Of a stretch of 64,000 nt of DNA, positions 1-9,729 are shown piece by piece; the stretch's first letter is position 1; every line of letters starts with the position of its first letter. This DNA is from JBBQER01 sp052148155 (GTDB lineage Bacteria > Actinomycetota > Acidimicrobiia > IMCC26256 > PALSA-610). Under the pieces are notes generated by a model, which was not told the origin of the DNA, did not search any database, and saw nothing but the letters and a program-made list of their open reading frames with translations. Both the position numbers and the translations under genes were made by a program. The stretch covers positions 22,090 through 86,089 of the forward strand of contig JBKQIY010000201.1 of the NCBI GenBank assembly GCA_052148155.1, written 5' to 3'.

Positions 1-77
1 GCCCCTCTCCCGGTCAGCGTATTCAACCTCGGCTCCCGGGTTAAGAAGCCGCCTGCTGGTCAACCTGGTGCGAGTAT

Positions 78-554
78 GTGCTCATGCACCCGCGGATCGA
101 ACTGCTCCGTGCCGACTCGGCCCTCGTCGATGTCGTGGTCGGCTGGCACTGGCGCGAGTGGAACCATGAGTACGACAATGCCAACCTCGACGAATGGCGT
201 CGTCGCGTTCGCGGCCGAACGCAGCACGATCGCGTTCCGTTCACGCTCGTTGCCCATCTCGATGATGAACCAGTCGGTTGCCTGTCAGTGTGCGACGACG
301 ACCTCGACGGCCGGTACTCCGACCGTGGCCCGTGGCTTTCCGGCATGGTCGTGATTGGGACAGCCCGCAACCTCGGCGTCGGACGCGCGCTGGTGCGAGC
401 GGTCGAAGTACGGGCGCGCACGTTCGGCCTGGCAGAACTGTGGCTCCGCACGGGCGAAGCTGGGCCGTTCTACGAACGGTGCGGATGGACCTACGTGCTC
501 CGCAAAGAACACCTACGCGACGATGCCGTCATGCGACGCGACTTGTTGCCCTAG
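78..554 (+). CDS. GNAT family N-acetyltransferase
   Basis: Encodes a 158-residue protein with the GNAT fold, expected to transfer an acetyl group from acetyl-CoA to an unknown amine in the cytoplasm. The acetyl-CoA pyrophosphate loop is visible as RNLGVGRALVRAVE at about residues 98-111. It is followed by the usual C-terminal GPFYERCGW segment of the family. The length is normal for a stand-alone GNAT. The start could be GTG at 78 or ATG at 84; neither has a strong ribosome-binding site. It converges on the HAD gene at 588-1328, with a hairpin between them. The substrate cannot be told from sequence. Confidence 0.85.
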   Translation: MLMHPRIELLRADSALVDVVVGWHWREWNHEYDNANLDEWRRRVRGRTQHDRVPFTLVAHLDDEPVGCLSVCDDDLDGRYSDRGPWLSGMVVIGTARNLGVGRALVRAVEVRARTFGLAELWLRTGEAGPFYERCGWTYVLRKEHLRDDAVMRRDLLP

Positions 555-561
555 ACGTCAA

Positions 562-581
562 GTTTGCGCGCCGGCGCAAAC
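562..581. terminator. Hairpin between convergent genes, likely bidirectional terminator
   Basis: Perfect 8-bp inverted repeat, arms GTTTGCGC and GCGCAAAC, around the 4-base loop GCCG. It sits 7 nt after the GNAT stop codon and 6 nt before the HAD stop codon of the opposite strand. Position and symmetry suit a terminator serving both genes. There is no U-tract, as is common in high-GC actinobacteria. Confidence 0.6.
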
Positions 582-587
582 CCAACG

Positions 588-1328
588 TCATCGCCAGGTG
601 CTGTGTCTGACGTTTGCTCTGGTGGTTGGGACGCACCAAAGCGCACCGCAGAAGTTATGAATTGTCGTTCGAGCGGCGCACAAGGCTCGGCAGGAGTACG
701 TCGAGAAACGGATAAGTAGATCGTCAGCTGACTGGTCGTCGCAGGAGTCGCCGCGGGCAATCCGAATCGCGCTCAAGCCAAATGCGGTAGCGGCGTCGCA
801 ATATTCCGACTGGTCGTCAACCAGTAGTGCCCGCGATGGCTCGACCTCGAGCACGCTCAGCGCACGCTCGAACATCGCCGCCGAAGGCTTCGCTGCGCCG
901 ACCTCGCACGACAGAATCAATGCATCGACAAGTTCGGTGAGGCCGAGTCGATCAAGGAGCGGGCGAGTATTCTCGGCGCAATTGGAGACGAACGCCACGC
1001 GGACCCCGAGCGATCTGAGCGTCGCGAGGAACGGTACGAGGTCATCGTAGACGGTCGCCGCGTCAAACAAACTCCGACCGTCGACGCTCACGAGATCGGC
1101 GATAACCGACGGCGAACGCTTCGCGCCACATGATCGAAGCGCACGGTCGAGGGCATCAGCCATGGTGAGAGCGCCGATCGTCACCGCGGGAGCGACGGTT
1201 CCGAGCGCCTCAGCGAAGGAGCGCAACGGAACATCCGCCACCTCAGCAAGCGTGCGTTCGACGCGCCCGAAATCGACCCGCAATACCGTTTGGTAGACAT
1301 CGAGGAGCACCGCTGCTGGCGTGGCCAT
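588..1328 (-). CDS. HAD-like hydrolase (haloacid dehalogenase type)
   Basis: A 246-residue protein with HAD-superfamily motifs in order: motif I LLDVYQTVL with nucleophile Asp10, motif II VSNC, motif III Lys in GAAKPSAAMFERAL, and motif IV LLVDDQ. Such enzymes hydrolyse phosphoesters or C-halogen bonds through an aspartyl intermediate; the substrate is unknown. The ATG at 1328 places motif I at residue 10, as is normal, so upstream in-frame codons are unlikely to be translated. The last 35-40 residues are Cys-rich and do not resemble a HAD C-terminus, so the natural end may have been lost by a small frameshift. It converges with the GNAT gene. Confidence 0.8.
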   Translation of the reverse strand: MATPAAVLLDVYQTVLRVDFGRVERTLAEVADVPLRSFAEALGTVAPAVTIGALTMADALDRALRSCGAKRSPSVIADLVSVDGRSLFDAATVYDDLVPFLATLRSLGVRVAFVSNCAENTRPLLDRLGLTELVDALILSCEVGAAKPSAAMFERALSVLEVEPSRALLVDDQSEYCDAATAFGLSAIRIARGDSCDDQSADDLLIRFSTYSCRALCAARTTIHNFCGALWCVPTTRANVRHSTWR

Positions 1329-1614
1329 GACCGAACAGACTGCCTCTGGGCCTGCGCTCTCGCCAGTAGCAGACCAACGCATCGGCCATCCCAACCCGCC
1401 GTACGGTCTGAAGGACATGCCAATCGCCCGGTTTAGACGTCGCCTCGGCGACCCGGTCAATCGTCCAGATCGCGATGCCGATGGCAGTGCCCAGCACCAC
1501 ACGCCAATGCGGCCGGGGCGGGATGGCCGCTTCGCCAGCCGCGAACCCCAAGCGTGATCGCGATGTACCCAAGGGACGGCAGGGCCCTGGTGAGCGGGTC
1601 GCCCAATTTGTGGC

Positions 1615-2148
1615 TCAATCCGACAAAGCCGTGAGCCGGTACCGCCTGATCATGGTTGGTAAGGCAAGGGTTCCGGCGTTCACGAGGGCGATTCGGACTT
1701 CGAGAACTTTGCGGATCGTCGGATCGTAGGGAGGGTGCGCTTCGTCTTCGTGTTTCTTCAACACTCTGGCGAGTGCCTCGGTCTCTCCTTCGCGACGGTA
1801 GCCCTCCGGAAGGCTCGTCTCGCAGGTCGAGCAGTGAACCTCGAAACGCCGGATGAGGTGTCGGTCGGCTGCTTTGTCTCGCACCGAGTGAACCGCGGCG
1901 GCGACCAAAACGAGCGCCACAAACGTCGAGACGATTGCGGTGCCAACGATCGATGCGATCGGTCCGGCCCCGCGGTTGGAGTTCTGCGCGTTGCCGTACA
2001 ACATCAGGCACGCACCGCCGAAGCTGATAACACAAACCACGACCTGGCCCCGCGTGGTCGACGAACTCTCGACAACCGGCGGCGCTGGCGGCGGCGAAAC
2101 ACGCTGCGGTTCGGGCAGGTGATCGAGGAGCCTCGCCGTCACGTCCAC
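1615..2148 (-). CDS. Small two-TM membrane protein with CxxC motif, hypothetical
   Basis: A 177-residue protein I do not recognise. It has a Pro-rich N-terminal segment (about residues 15-28). Two hydrophobic helices follow (VVVCVISFGGACLMLYG and SIVGTAIVSTFVALVLVAAA), then a soluble tail with CSTC and a later HEDEAH that could form a small metal site. The GTG at 2148 is preferred because GGAGGGCAGGTAGGC lies directly upstream on the coding strand. The 286 nt between this gene and the HAD start hold no convincing gene, although two short hydrophobic frames there resemble a decayed membrane protein. Moderate confidence that this is expressed. Confidence 0.55.
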   Translation of the reverse strand: MDVTARLLDHLPEPQRVSPPPAPPVVESSSTTRGQVVVCVISFGGACLMLYGNAQNSNRGAGPIASIVGTAIVSTFVALVLVAAAVHSVRDKAADRHLIRRFEVHCSTCETSLPEGYRREGETEALARVLKKHEDEAHPPYDPTIRKVLEVRIALVNAGTLALPTMIRRYRLTALSD

Positions 2149-2932
2149 GCCTACCTGCCCTCCATGGCTTCTGGTACCAGTGTACGCCGGAAAGGCAACC
2201 TGCCCGACGCCACAAACATGCCTCACGAAACGTTCGAGGCGCATCCGGCGCTATCACATCGTCGCCGTTCCCCGATCGGAGAAGGCAACTTCCCAGCCGG
2301 TCGAGATCATCGATCGGACCGCAGTTGCCGGTGCGGTCAGTTCCCATAGCGTCCAACTCGCCGCATGCCAAGCGTACGATTCCCACACGCAGAAATTGTG
2401 TAGCAGTCCAGACGGCGATCCGGTAAGTAGCCCAAGTGGCCGCTTGCTCTCCAGCGCAGTGCTAATCGTCGACCTCTCGGTCGCGCATGCGTTGGTTTGA
2501 GCGCTGAACGACCAGGTAAACGTCATCCCAAGCGAGACGTGCCCGCGTCGAGCCCGGTGACGGGCTTGAGCGTTGGACCTCGACTCAATGCGAGATGCCC
2601 GAGCACGGCGGTGAGGTCCCGTCATACGCATGCGGCGGGGCCTTGACCGAACACCCGAGTTGACTCAAGGGCGGACCGGGGGCGTGAGTTGCACGTCGGT
2701 GGCATCGACGGCCCCATCGCGGTACACGGCGTTGCGGAAGGGTGTAGATCGTGCTGCCAGTTTCGTGCAACCCTCGAACGGGCCGGCGCAGACTGTGCCC
2801 GTGAACGTGGTCTCGGTCGCTTCGTCGTGCAGCTCGCGCGCAATCGTCAAGGTCGCCTTCGAATTCCACGTGATCGTCAGCATCGCCAACGTCGGCGTCG
2901 TCGTGTACGTCGTCCTGTTCCCGCGCGACCGG
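2149..2932. other. Intergenic stretch with one weak minus-strand ORF
   Basis: No well supported gene. On the minus strand, just downstream of the pentapeptide gene, a frame stays open from about 2915 to a stop at 2665. It reads like a small exported beta-rich protein (segments TLAMLTITWNS and FTGTVCAGPFEGCTK) but has no convincing start or signal peptide. It may be a remnant or a short downstream cistron. Confidence 0.3.
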
Positions 2933-4909
2933 TCAGCCGAACTTCAGGTTGTGTTCGCAGGTGCTGCCGTCGCCGTTGCTATTGGTCCCGTCGGGGCAGA
3001 TGGTGTTGGCCCAGGTCGCGTTCGTGAGCGTCGCGTTCGTGAAGGTGGCGTTGGTGAGGTTGGCGTTGGAGAAGTTCGCGCCGGTGAGGTTGGAGCCGTT
3101 CAGGCTCGCGCCGGTGAAGTTGGCTCCGGTCAGGGTGGCGCCGACGAAGTTGGAGCCGTTCAGGGTGACGCCGACAAAGTTGGCGCCGTTGAGGTCGGCG
3201 GCGGGACCGATGAGATAACCGTTTCGGAGCCGCCACGCGGTCGGGAGCGCGGTCGGTGTTCCGGTGATGCCACCGGACGTAACGTCGCTGAGGTTGGTTC
3301 CGGTCAGAGTGGTGCCGTCGAGGGTCGTGTTTGTGAGGGTGGCACCGATGAGCGTGTCCCCGGTGAGGTCAGCGCCGGTGAGGTCGGCGCCGGTGAGGTT
3401 GGCGGCGTCAAAGTCGGCGCCGGTGAGGTCAAGGCCGCTGTTGAGGATGGCGCCGTTCAGGTTGGCGCCGGGACCGATGAGATAGCCATCGATGAGCTGC
3501 CAGTTGGTGGGTAGCGCGGTCGGTGTTCCGGTGATGCTGCCTGATGTCACGCCGGTGAGGGTGGCGCCGGTGAGGCTGGCACTATCGAGTGTGGCGCTGT
3601 CGAGGTCGGCGCCTTCGAGGTCGGCACCGTTCAAGATGGCGCCGGTCAGGTCCGCGCCGGAGAGTGTGACGTCGGTGAGGTCGGCAGTGCGAAGGTTGGC
3701 GCCGGTGAGGTTCGCGGCCGGACCGATGAGGTAGCCGTCAATGAGCTGCCAGCCGGTCGGTAGCGTTGCCGGAGTCCCGATGATGCCGCCGGACAAGATG
3801 TTGGTGAGGGTGGTATCGGTCAGCGTGGCATTGGTGAGGTTCGCGGCGGTGAGGTTGGCGCCGGTGAGGTCGACGTTCGTGAGGTTGGCGTCTTTGAGGT
3901 TCGCGCCGGGACCGATCAGATAGCCGTTGGCGAACTGCCAGCCGGTCGGCAACGAGGCAGGCGTTCCCGTAATCAAGCCCGATGACACGCCGTTCAACGT
4001 CGCGCCGGTCAGCGTCGCGCCGCTGAGTGTCGCGCCAGTGAACGACGCGCCAGTGAGGTTCGCGCCGGTCAGGTCCGCTGCGGTGAGGTCGGCGCGAGAA
4101 CCGATGAGATAGCCGTCGACCAACAGCCATCGGACCGGCAATTGGGCCGGCATGCCGGTGATCTTGCCTGACATGACACCTTCGAAGTTCGCGCCGGCGA
4201 AGTCTGCGCCGCGCAGGTCACAGCCCGCCAGGTCTGCGCGGGTCAGTTCAATACCTTTGAGATTGGCGTCGGCGAGGTTGGCGCCCGGACCAATGAGATA
4301 GCCGCGTGCGAGTCGCCAACGGGTCGGCAGTGCAGCCGGCGTCCCAGTGAGCTTTCCCGACGCGACCCCCGTCAGTGTCGCGCCGCCCAGATGAATGCCC
4401 GCAAGGCTGGCGCCCGTCAGGTCGGCGCCGTTCAGGTCGGCGCCCGTCAGGTCGGCGCCGGTCAGGTCGACATGGGGACCGACCAAATAGCCGCTGACCA
4501 ACAGCCAAAAGGTCGGCAACGACGCCGGCATGCCGTGAATCCCGCCCGATGAAACACCCTTCAGGGCGGCGCCGGTCAAGGTCGCTCCCGTGAGCCTCGC
4601 GTCGGTCAGCGTGGCGTCGGTGAGCGTGGCGTCCGCGAAGTTGGCTCCAGTGAGGGTCGCGCCGGTCAGGTCAGCGTGATCGAGGGTCGTCTCGGCGAGG
4701 TTGGCGTTAGTCAGGTTCGCGTGCGTCAGATCAACGTGCGTCAGATCGACATGACTCAGATTGGCGCCGGCCAGGTTGCATCCCGCGAGGTCAGCGCCGG
4801 GGCGGGGATGGCCACACGAGGTGTCCGCACCCACCGGTACAGATGACCCCAGCATGACCACGACGGCAAGGACCGCGAATACCAGGCATCCGACTCGTCG
4901 TGTCGCCAC
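2933..4909 (-). CDS. Secreted pentapeptide-repeat protein, copy A
   Basis: A 658-residue exported protein. Residues 1-28 form a signal peptide ending in VPVGA. Next is a cap with two Cys (TSC...AGC), then long runs of the pentapeptide pattern A(D/N)LTG. The runs are broken seven times by a conserved spacer of about 30 residues whose core is SGxIxGTPxxLPTxW followed by GYLIGPGANL. The C-terminus is a second two-Cys cap (CPDGTNSNGDGSTC) and ends KFG. Pentapeptide runs fold as a right-handed four-sided beta-helix; the spacer probably makes a loop or hairpin at each interruption. The GTG at 4909 is chosen because it gives a signal peptide of exactly the length in the paralogue at 49319-51550; an earlier GTG at 4957 is possible. 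Function unknown, extracellular. Confidence 0.85.
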   Translation of the reverse strand: MATRRVGCLVFAVLAVVVMLGSSVPVGADTSCGHPRPGADLAGCNLAGANLSHVDLTHVDLTHANLTNANLAETTLDHADLTGATLTGANFADATLTDATLTDARLTGATLTGAALKGVSSGGIHGMPASLPTFWLLVSGYLVGPHVDLTGADLTGADLNGADLTGASLAGIHLGGATLTGVASGKLTGTPAALPTRWRLARGYLIGPGANLADANLKGIELTRADLAGCDLRGADFAGANFEGVMSGKITGMPAQLPVRWLLVDGYLIGSRADLTAADLTGANLTGASFTGATLSGATLTGATLNGVSSGLITGTPASLPTGWQFANGYLIGPGANLKDANLTNVDLTGANLTAANLTNATLTDTTLTNILSGGIIGTPATLPTGWQLIDGYLIGPAANLTGANLRTADLTDVTLSGADLTGAILNGADLEGADLDSATLDSASLTGATLTGVTSGSITGTPTALPTNWQLIDGYLIGPGANLNGAILNSGLDLTGADFDAANLTGADLTGADLTGDTLIGATLTNTTLDGTTLTGTNLSDVTSGGITGTPTALPTAWRLRNGYLIGPAADLNGANFVGVTLNGSNFVGATLTGANFTGASLNGSNLTGANFSNANLTNATFTNATLTNATWANTICPDGTNSNGDGSTCEHNLKFG

Positions 4910-6037
4910 AGTGTCGAGGCTACCGAGATGCCCGAGCCCAAACCAGGCCTGTGGCACCGGCGCGAACCGTCGGCACCCCCACGCGGGAGGGGATGTGTCC
5001 TGATCGATCGCGTGCGAAGGCGCAACGGCTGCCCAACCGCGCTTTGCGCGTCGGCGGTACGACTTCGTCGGCTCACGCCGTCATCGGGCTACCACCGGGC
5101 CGTCAACGATCTGATGCGGCCCGCGTGTCCCGTCGCGACGGTGTCGGCATTTCGTAGAGCGGCCCGCACTCGCGCCGGCGTGACGAAGCCAGCTTGCGCG
5201 TTCGAAAGTGAGATTCTGCCGACGTCGCCCGCGGCGCGCCAAGCTGGCACAGAACCTCGTGAAGGCTCACGCCGCTCGCGTCCGGAACAACGAAAAAGGT
5301 CGGACGTCCCGCCGAGAAGAAGTCAACGAAGCGCGCCTGACCTCGGACAGTGCGTACGCCAGCCCCTACCACCGAGGAACCGGGCGAGTTGGGTTCAAGG
5401 GCCCGCGCTCGGCAGCAGGAGTCACCGGTAACCGCGACAGTTATCGCACTGCTCGAAGTCGCGCTCGTTTCATTCGCGGGCCGCCGCGAACACGGCTCCG
5501 CCCGAGACCTTGTCGCAACGCTCGGACGCCGACGCAATAAGCGTAAACCGCGATGTCGCTCCCGTCATCGCAACCCAGGCGTTCCTCGGGCAGGGCCTGC
5601 ACGACCGGGTCGTCCTTGGGTACCTCAAGCGCACATGGTGGCTCGACGACATCGACACTGAAGCTGCACTTGCGCCCCCTCGTGTCCTCGTAGACCGAGA
5701 GCACTGGACGAACACACCAGCGCCGAACGACGCGCGACCTTCGCGCCCGTGTGAACCCGTGGTGTGTGGTCGAGCAGATCCGACACCAATCGTTCGGACC
5801 GATGAGGACGAGCCATCACAGATCCGTACCCGGCGTGGGTCCCAAACACCCGAACCTGCGCATCAGCCCCGTTCCCGTACGGAAGAGGGCCTCCGGGCTC
5901 GCGCTTTCCGTACACGACAAGGTCCTTACGGGAAAGCGTGACAGTTCCAGGCCGGGAGGATCACGCCAGACGCTCAAAGTGGACGCAGGACCGGCCGATA
6001 GGACCCGGACGGGTTCTTCTGGCTTGTGGGGTGATCG
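4910..6037. other. Long intergenic region, no supported gene
   Basis: About 1.1 kb between the divergent pentapeptide and S53 peptidase genes. Open frames on both strands (for example minus 5441-5704 and minus 5103-5537) have no recognisable domain, signal peptide or ribosome-binding site. The stretch may contain promoters for the two flanking secreted-protein genes; I see no clear repeat or RNA element. Confidence 0.4.
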
Positions 6038-7405
6038 ATGTCGGTTTCGAGGTCGCGCAGAGTACGGGTCGCCACCGTGGCGGTGGTGCTGGCGGTCGGC
6101 GCTGCGGTGCTGGTCGGCACCGCAGGGGGTGCGTCAGCGCATTCGGGCGGGCCGTCGTGGGTGCCGATCCAAACTCGCGCAGTGTGCGGACAGGTCTCGG
6201 GTGCGCAGGCGCGTTGCGCGGCGGTGCAGGTCCTGAACCCGGATGCGGTCGCGGCGGACGCATTCGTGCGACCCGACCGTCGGCGCCGCGGGACCACGAC
6301 TACGACAGTTCCTGCGACAACGACCACATCATCGACGACCACATCATCGACCACCTCGACGACATCGACGACCTCCACGACTTCGACGACGGTGGCTGGA
6401 AGTTCGACGTCGACCACATCGGTCGGGCTAACGTCTTGCACGACGACGCATCCCGGTTATACGCCATGCGATCTGCAGGCGGCCTACGCGTTGCCGTCGA
6501 CGACATCCGGTACTGGACAGACGGTCGCGATCGTCGACGCGTATAACGATCCGAACGCCGAATCAGACCTGGGTGTCTACCGCGCCGCGTACGGACTGGC
6601 TGCGTGTACGACCGCGAATGGCTGTTTCCGAAAGGTCAACGAACTCGGTACCACCAGTTACCCGTCGTCGAACCAGGGATGGTCGACGGAGATCTCCCTC
6701 GACGTAGACATGGTTTCGGCTGCATGTCCGAACTGCCACATTCTGTTGGTCGAGGCGAACTCCAACAATCTGGGCGACCTGCTGACCGCTGAGAACGAAG
6801 CAGCGACGCTCGGCGCGACCGTCATCTCGAACAGTTGGTCGTCCGGCGAGTTCATGGGCGAAACGTCCTACGACAGCTACTTCCATCACAACATTCCGAT
6901 CACCGCCGCCGCGGGAGACTCCGGGTACGGAGTCGGCTGGCCCGCAGCCTCGCCGTACGTCACCGCCATCGGCGGTACGAGCCTCACCCGCGCGACGAAC
7001 GCCCGCGGCTGGTCCGAAACGGCGTGGAGCGGCACCGGGAGTGGCTGTTCGGCGTATGAGAACAAGCCCACCTGGCAGACCGACACGGGCTGCCCGAACC
7101 GTACGGTCAATGATGTCTCGGCCATCGCGGACCCGAACACCGGGGTCGCGACCTACGACTCATACCAGGAGTCGGGCTGGCTCGTCTTCGGGGGCACCAG
7201 TGTCGCAACACCGATCATCGCGTCCGCGTACGCGCTCGCCGCGAACAACCCAGCACCCGGATACGCCTACGCACATACGGCGGGACTGAACGACGTCACC
7301 ACAGGCAGCGACGGGACCTGCATGGTCACTTACTACTGCACCGCCGGACCCGGTTACGACGGACCCACCGGACTCGGAACCCCCAACGGGATCGGCGCCT
7401 TCTAA
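6038..7405 (+). CDS. Secreted S53 (sedolisin/kumamolisin-like) serine-carboxyl peptidase
   Basis: A 455-residue exported peptidase. Residues 1-34 are a signal peptide ending AHS; about 85-128 form a Thr/Ser linker; 140-455 is the catalytic domain. Family S53 residues are visible: Glu218 and Asp222 in STEISLDVD, oxyanion-hole Asp294 in AAGDSG, and nucleophile Ser388 in GGTSVATP. A likely calcium loop is NDVSAIADPNTG near residues 358-369. S53 enzymes usually carry a prodomain of about 170 residues; here only about 50 residues plus the Thr linker precede the catalytic domain, so activation may differ. The ATG at 6038 follows a GGGGTG-like site. Role: extracellular proteolysis, substrate unknown. 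Confidence 0.9.
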   Translation: MSVSRSRRVRVATVAVVLAVGAAVLVGTAGGASAHSGGPSWVPIQTRAVCGQVSGAQARCAAVQVLNPDAVAADAFVRPDRRRRGTTTTTVPATTTTSSTTTSSTTSTTSTTSTTSTTVAGSSTSTTSVGLTSCTTTHPGYTPCDLQAAYALPSTTSGTGQTVAIVDAYNDPNAESDLGVYRAAYGLAACTTANGCFRKVNELGTTSYPSSNQGWSTEISLDVDMVSAACPNCHILLVEANSNNLGDLLTAENEAATLGATVISNSWSSGEFMGETSYDSYFHHNIPITAAAGDSGYGVGWPAASPYVTAIGGTSLTRATNARGWSETAWSGTGSGCSAYENKPTWQTDTGCPNRTVNDVSAIADPNTGVATYDSYQESGWLVFGGTSVATPIIASAYALAANNPAPGYAYAHTAGLNDVTTGSDGTCMVTYYCTAGPGYDGPTGLGTPNGIGAF

Positions 7406-8409
7406 CAGAACACGCCAGCGGGCGATTAGCGAGAGGTGCCGTTTTGAGTGTCGGAGAACGACCCAGATGAAGGGCTGCACGACACCATCGCCAAGTCGGG
7501 CGTTCTTCGCGTTCGTTGTTGACGAGCACAGAGTGTGGGCAGAACATCTCCTGCACGTCGTGCGCGTCGTAACGATCCACCGATAACCCACAACAGTGGG
7601 CGGGATCGCCGGCCGCGAACGACGCGGCCACCAGACTGCCACCCTGACGCATCGAACGAACCGTCAGATCCACGTGCCGTTGGCGCTCGGTCGAATCGGC
7701 GACGAAGTGAACACCGCTCGGTTAGCTGCCGTGGTCGACATCAGGCAGAGTCGTCACTGGTTGACCGTCGCGTACACGCAATGATCACACCCTTCGGACG
7801 CGAACCGGTGACGTCGGTGCGGTTAGTCGACGAAGCCTGGCCGGTGTTACAACGTCTGGCACTCCGACGGCGGTGCAACCAACTTCGAATCCCCGCTCAC
7901 TCACGCGAAGGACATTCTGCAGCGTGAGCACGAAGAGTGCAGTGTGCGGTTCAATCCGACCGCGCTCAACTGGGGTCGAAACGACGGCTGGATCGTCGCG
8001 GTCGCCCGAGACAATGCCGTTCCGACGCTGCCCCACTCCACCTCGATTTGGGCAGCGTCGGGATCATCGCACCTTCTTTGCTCTCCTCTGGCACTCCTCA
8101 ACATACGGGCAGGTTGGTGCGCAACAATCACTGGCCGTAACACGTCCCCGGTTGTCCCGCGGCGGGAAGTACGCGTCCGGGCGCTCGCAGTCGCGCCAGC
8201 TACACCCTCGGACTCCGACGCGTCACTGCCGGGCCGGGATGCAGACCGGCCGCTGTGACGACCCGCCACGTTCCGTCCTCATGGCGGGTCGTCACGCGTT
8301 TAGGCCACCCCAATCGTGCCGTTGAACACCCGCACGGCGTTCCGAGTGAACCACCCGCGGGCTTGCTACGTAGGCCCCAGTAGTTCTCGGACCGCGGAGG
8401 CCAACGACG
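7406..8409. other. Intergenic region with a possible gene remnant
   Basis: One kilobase with no confident gene. On the plus strand a frame open from about 7830 to 8258 contains protein-like stretches (NVWHSDGGATNFESPL, NWGRNDGWIVAVARDNAV) but lacks a start with a ribosome-binding site and matches nothing I know. It may be a decayed gene. A strong inverted repeat closes the region and is listed separately. Confidence 0.3.
8255..8295. repeat. 14-bp perfect inverted repeat, terminator or operator
   Basis: Arms GTGACGACCCGCCA (8255-8268) and TGGCGGGTCGTCAC (8282-8295) are perfectly complementary around a 13-nt spacer. It lies 114 nt upstream of the FN3/lipoprotein-repeat gene. With no gene ending just before it, it could be a transcription-stop hairpin of a lost gene or a protein-binding palindrome. 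Confidence 0.5.
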
Positions 8410-9582
8410 ATGACCACGACACACGAACGGGAAGCAGCGAGTCGCGACCCGGAAGGCCCGCGCCGTTCGCGCCACTGGCAGCGCCGGATCATCGCCCTGA
8501 GTGGACTCAGCGCCTTGGCTTTGGGGGCGACGATCTTGGGGTGGAGCGCAAGTATTGACGCCTCGACGAATGCGTCGGGTTCCAATATCGGCGTGTTGTT
8601 GAGTGCCACTCCGGTCGTGCAGGTTGCCACCAATGCCACCTACGGAAAGATCTTGATCACCAACGCCGGCAGAGCGCTTTACACCCTCGACACCGACCAC
8701 AACGGGCTCAGCACTTGCACCCCATCGTGTCTCTCAGTGTGGCCAGCGTTGACGGTTCCGGCCGGGACGACGCCAACCGGTGGAGCCGGTGTGACCGGGA
8801 CGGTCGGTGCGGCATTGCAGTCGAACGGCACCGATCAGGTCACCTACAACGGCGCTCCCGTGTACACCTTCATCGGAGATACCGCTGCCCGCGAGGTCAC
8901 CGGACAAGGTGTGAACGGGTTCTTCGTCGTAGTCGTCGCCTCGACTACGACCACCACGACGACGGTGCCGACGACCACGACGACGACGGTGCCGTCGACA
9001 ACGAAGATTCCGGCCGCGCCCACCGGGGTAAAGGCGGTGTCCGAATCGACAGTGACTGGCTCGGGCTCGTTAACGGTGTCGTACACGGCCGGCGCGAACA
9101 ACGGCTCGGCGATCACGAACTTCACCGCGACGTGTATGTCGAGGAACGGCGGCAGGACGCGGAGCGCCATCCATTCTGGAGCGACCGCGGCGCCGATCAC
9201 CGTGACTGGTGTCGATACCAACAAGGCGTACGAGTGCACCGTGTCCGCGACAGACGCAGAAGGTACGAGTGCGGCTTCTGTCCCGTCCGCCGCCGTCATC
9301 GTCGGCGCGCCGGCTGAACCGGCGGCGCCAAGCGTGACCCTCATCGGCGCCGCACATTTGAAGGTCTCGTTCCGCGCCCCTTCGGACAATGGCGCTCCGA
9401 TCACAAGCTTCAAGGCGGTCTGCAGATCTGCACACGGCATCAGTCGAGGCAAAACCGGAGCCGCGAGCCCTCTCGGCGTCAAGAACGTTTCAGCCGGCCA
9501 GATCTACACTTGCACGGTACAGGCGACCAACCGGAGAGGTACAGGCCCACCATCGGCGCCCTCGGATGCCGTGAAAGCCTGA
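8410..9582 (+). CDS. Exported PF03640-type repeat protein with two FN3 domains
   Basis: A 390-residue exported protein. A charged N-terminus leads into a hydrophobic segment at about residues 26-47. Residues about 60-170 match the secreted-repeat family with the signature LYTLDTDHNG and paired Cys before WPALTV (COG4315/PF03640, function unknown, often surface lipoproteins). A Thr/Val-Pro linker follows (about 175-197). Two fibronectin type III domains end the protein, each with a Cys pair in TAxCxSxxGG-like and YxCTVxATN-like positions that could form a disulfide. The ATG at 8410 has GGAGG nine bases upstream. The last FN3 domain closely resembles that of the protein at 39267-39980. Likely cell-surface binding or structural role. 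Confidence 0.85.
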   Translation: MTTTHEREAASRDPEGPRRSRHWQRRIIALSGLSALALGATILGWSASIDASTNASGSNIGVLLSATPVVQVATNATYGKILITNAGRALYTLDTDHNGLSTCTPSCLSVWPALTVPAGTTPTGGAGVTGTVGAALQSNGTDQVTYNGAPVYTFIGDTAAREVTGQGVNGFFVVVVASTTTTTTTVPTTTTTTVPSTTKIPAAPTGVKAVSESTVTGSGSLTVSYTAGANNGSAITNFTATCMSRNGGRTRSAIHSGATAAPITVTGVDTNKAYECTVSATDAEGTSAASVPSAAVIVGAPAEPAAPSVTLIGAAHLKVSFRAPSDNGAPITSFKAVCRSAHGISRGKTGAASPLGVKNVSAGQIYTCTVQATNRRGTGPPSAPSDAVKA

Positions 9583-9729
9583 TCGCAGTGTGAGTGGTGA
9601 AACTCGAAGCGCCACAGGCGCGACGTCCATTCGGTCTAGTCACTCCGCATCTCGCTCGTCGAGGTTTGTGAGACGGTTCGAGAGTGCCGTCGGATGATCG
9701 GTCATCTCCGACGTCGTCCACGCTGACTT

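Noticed and set aside
1329..1614. Two short hydrophobic minus-strand frames that would join into a membrane protein
   Set aside because: Joining needs an assumed frameshift and no family is recognised; kept only as a note.
2630..3514. Long plus-strand frame opposite the pentapeptide gene
   Set aside because: It is the mirror of the repetitive minus-strand gene; translation is Gly/Val/Glu repeats with no start site or domain.
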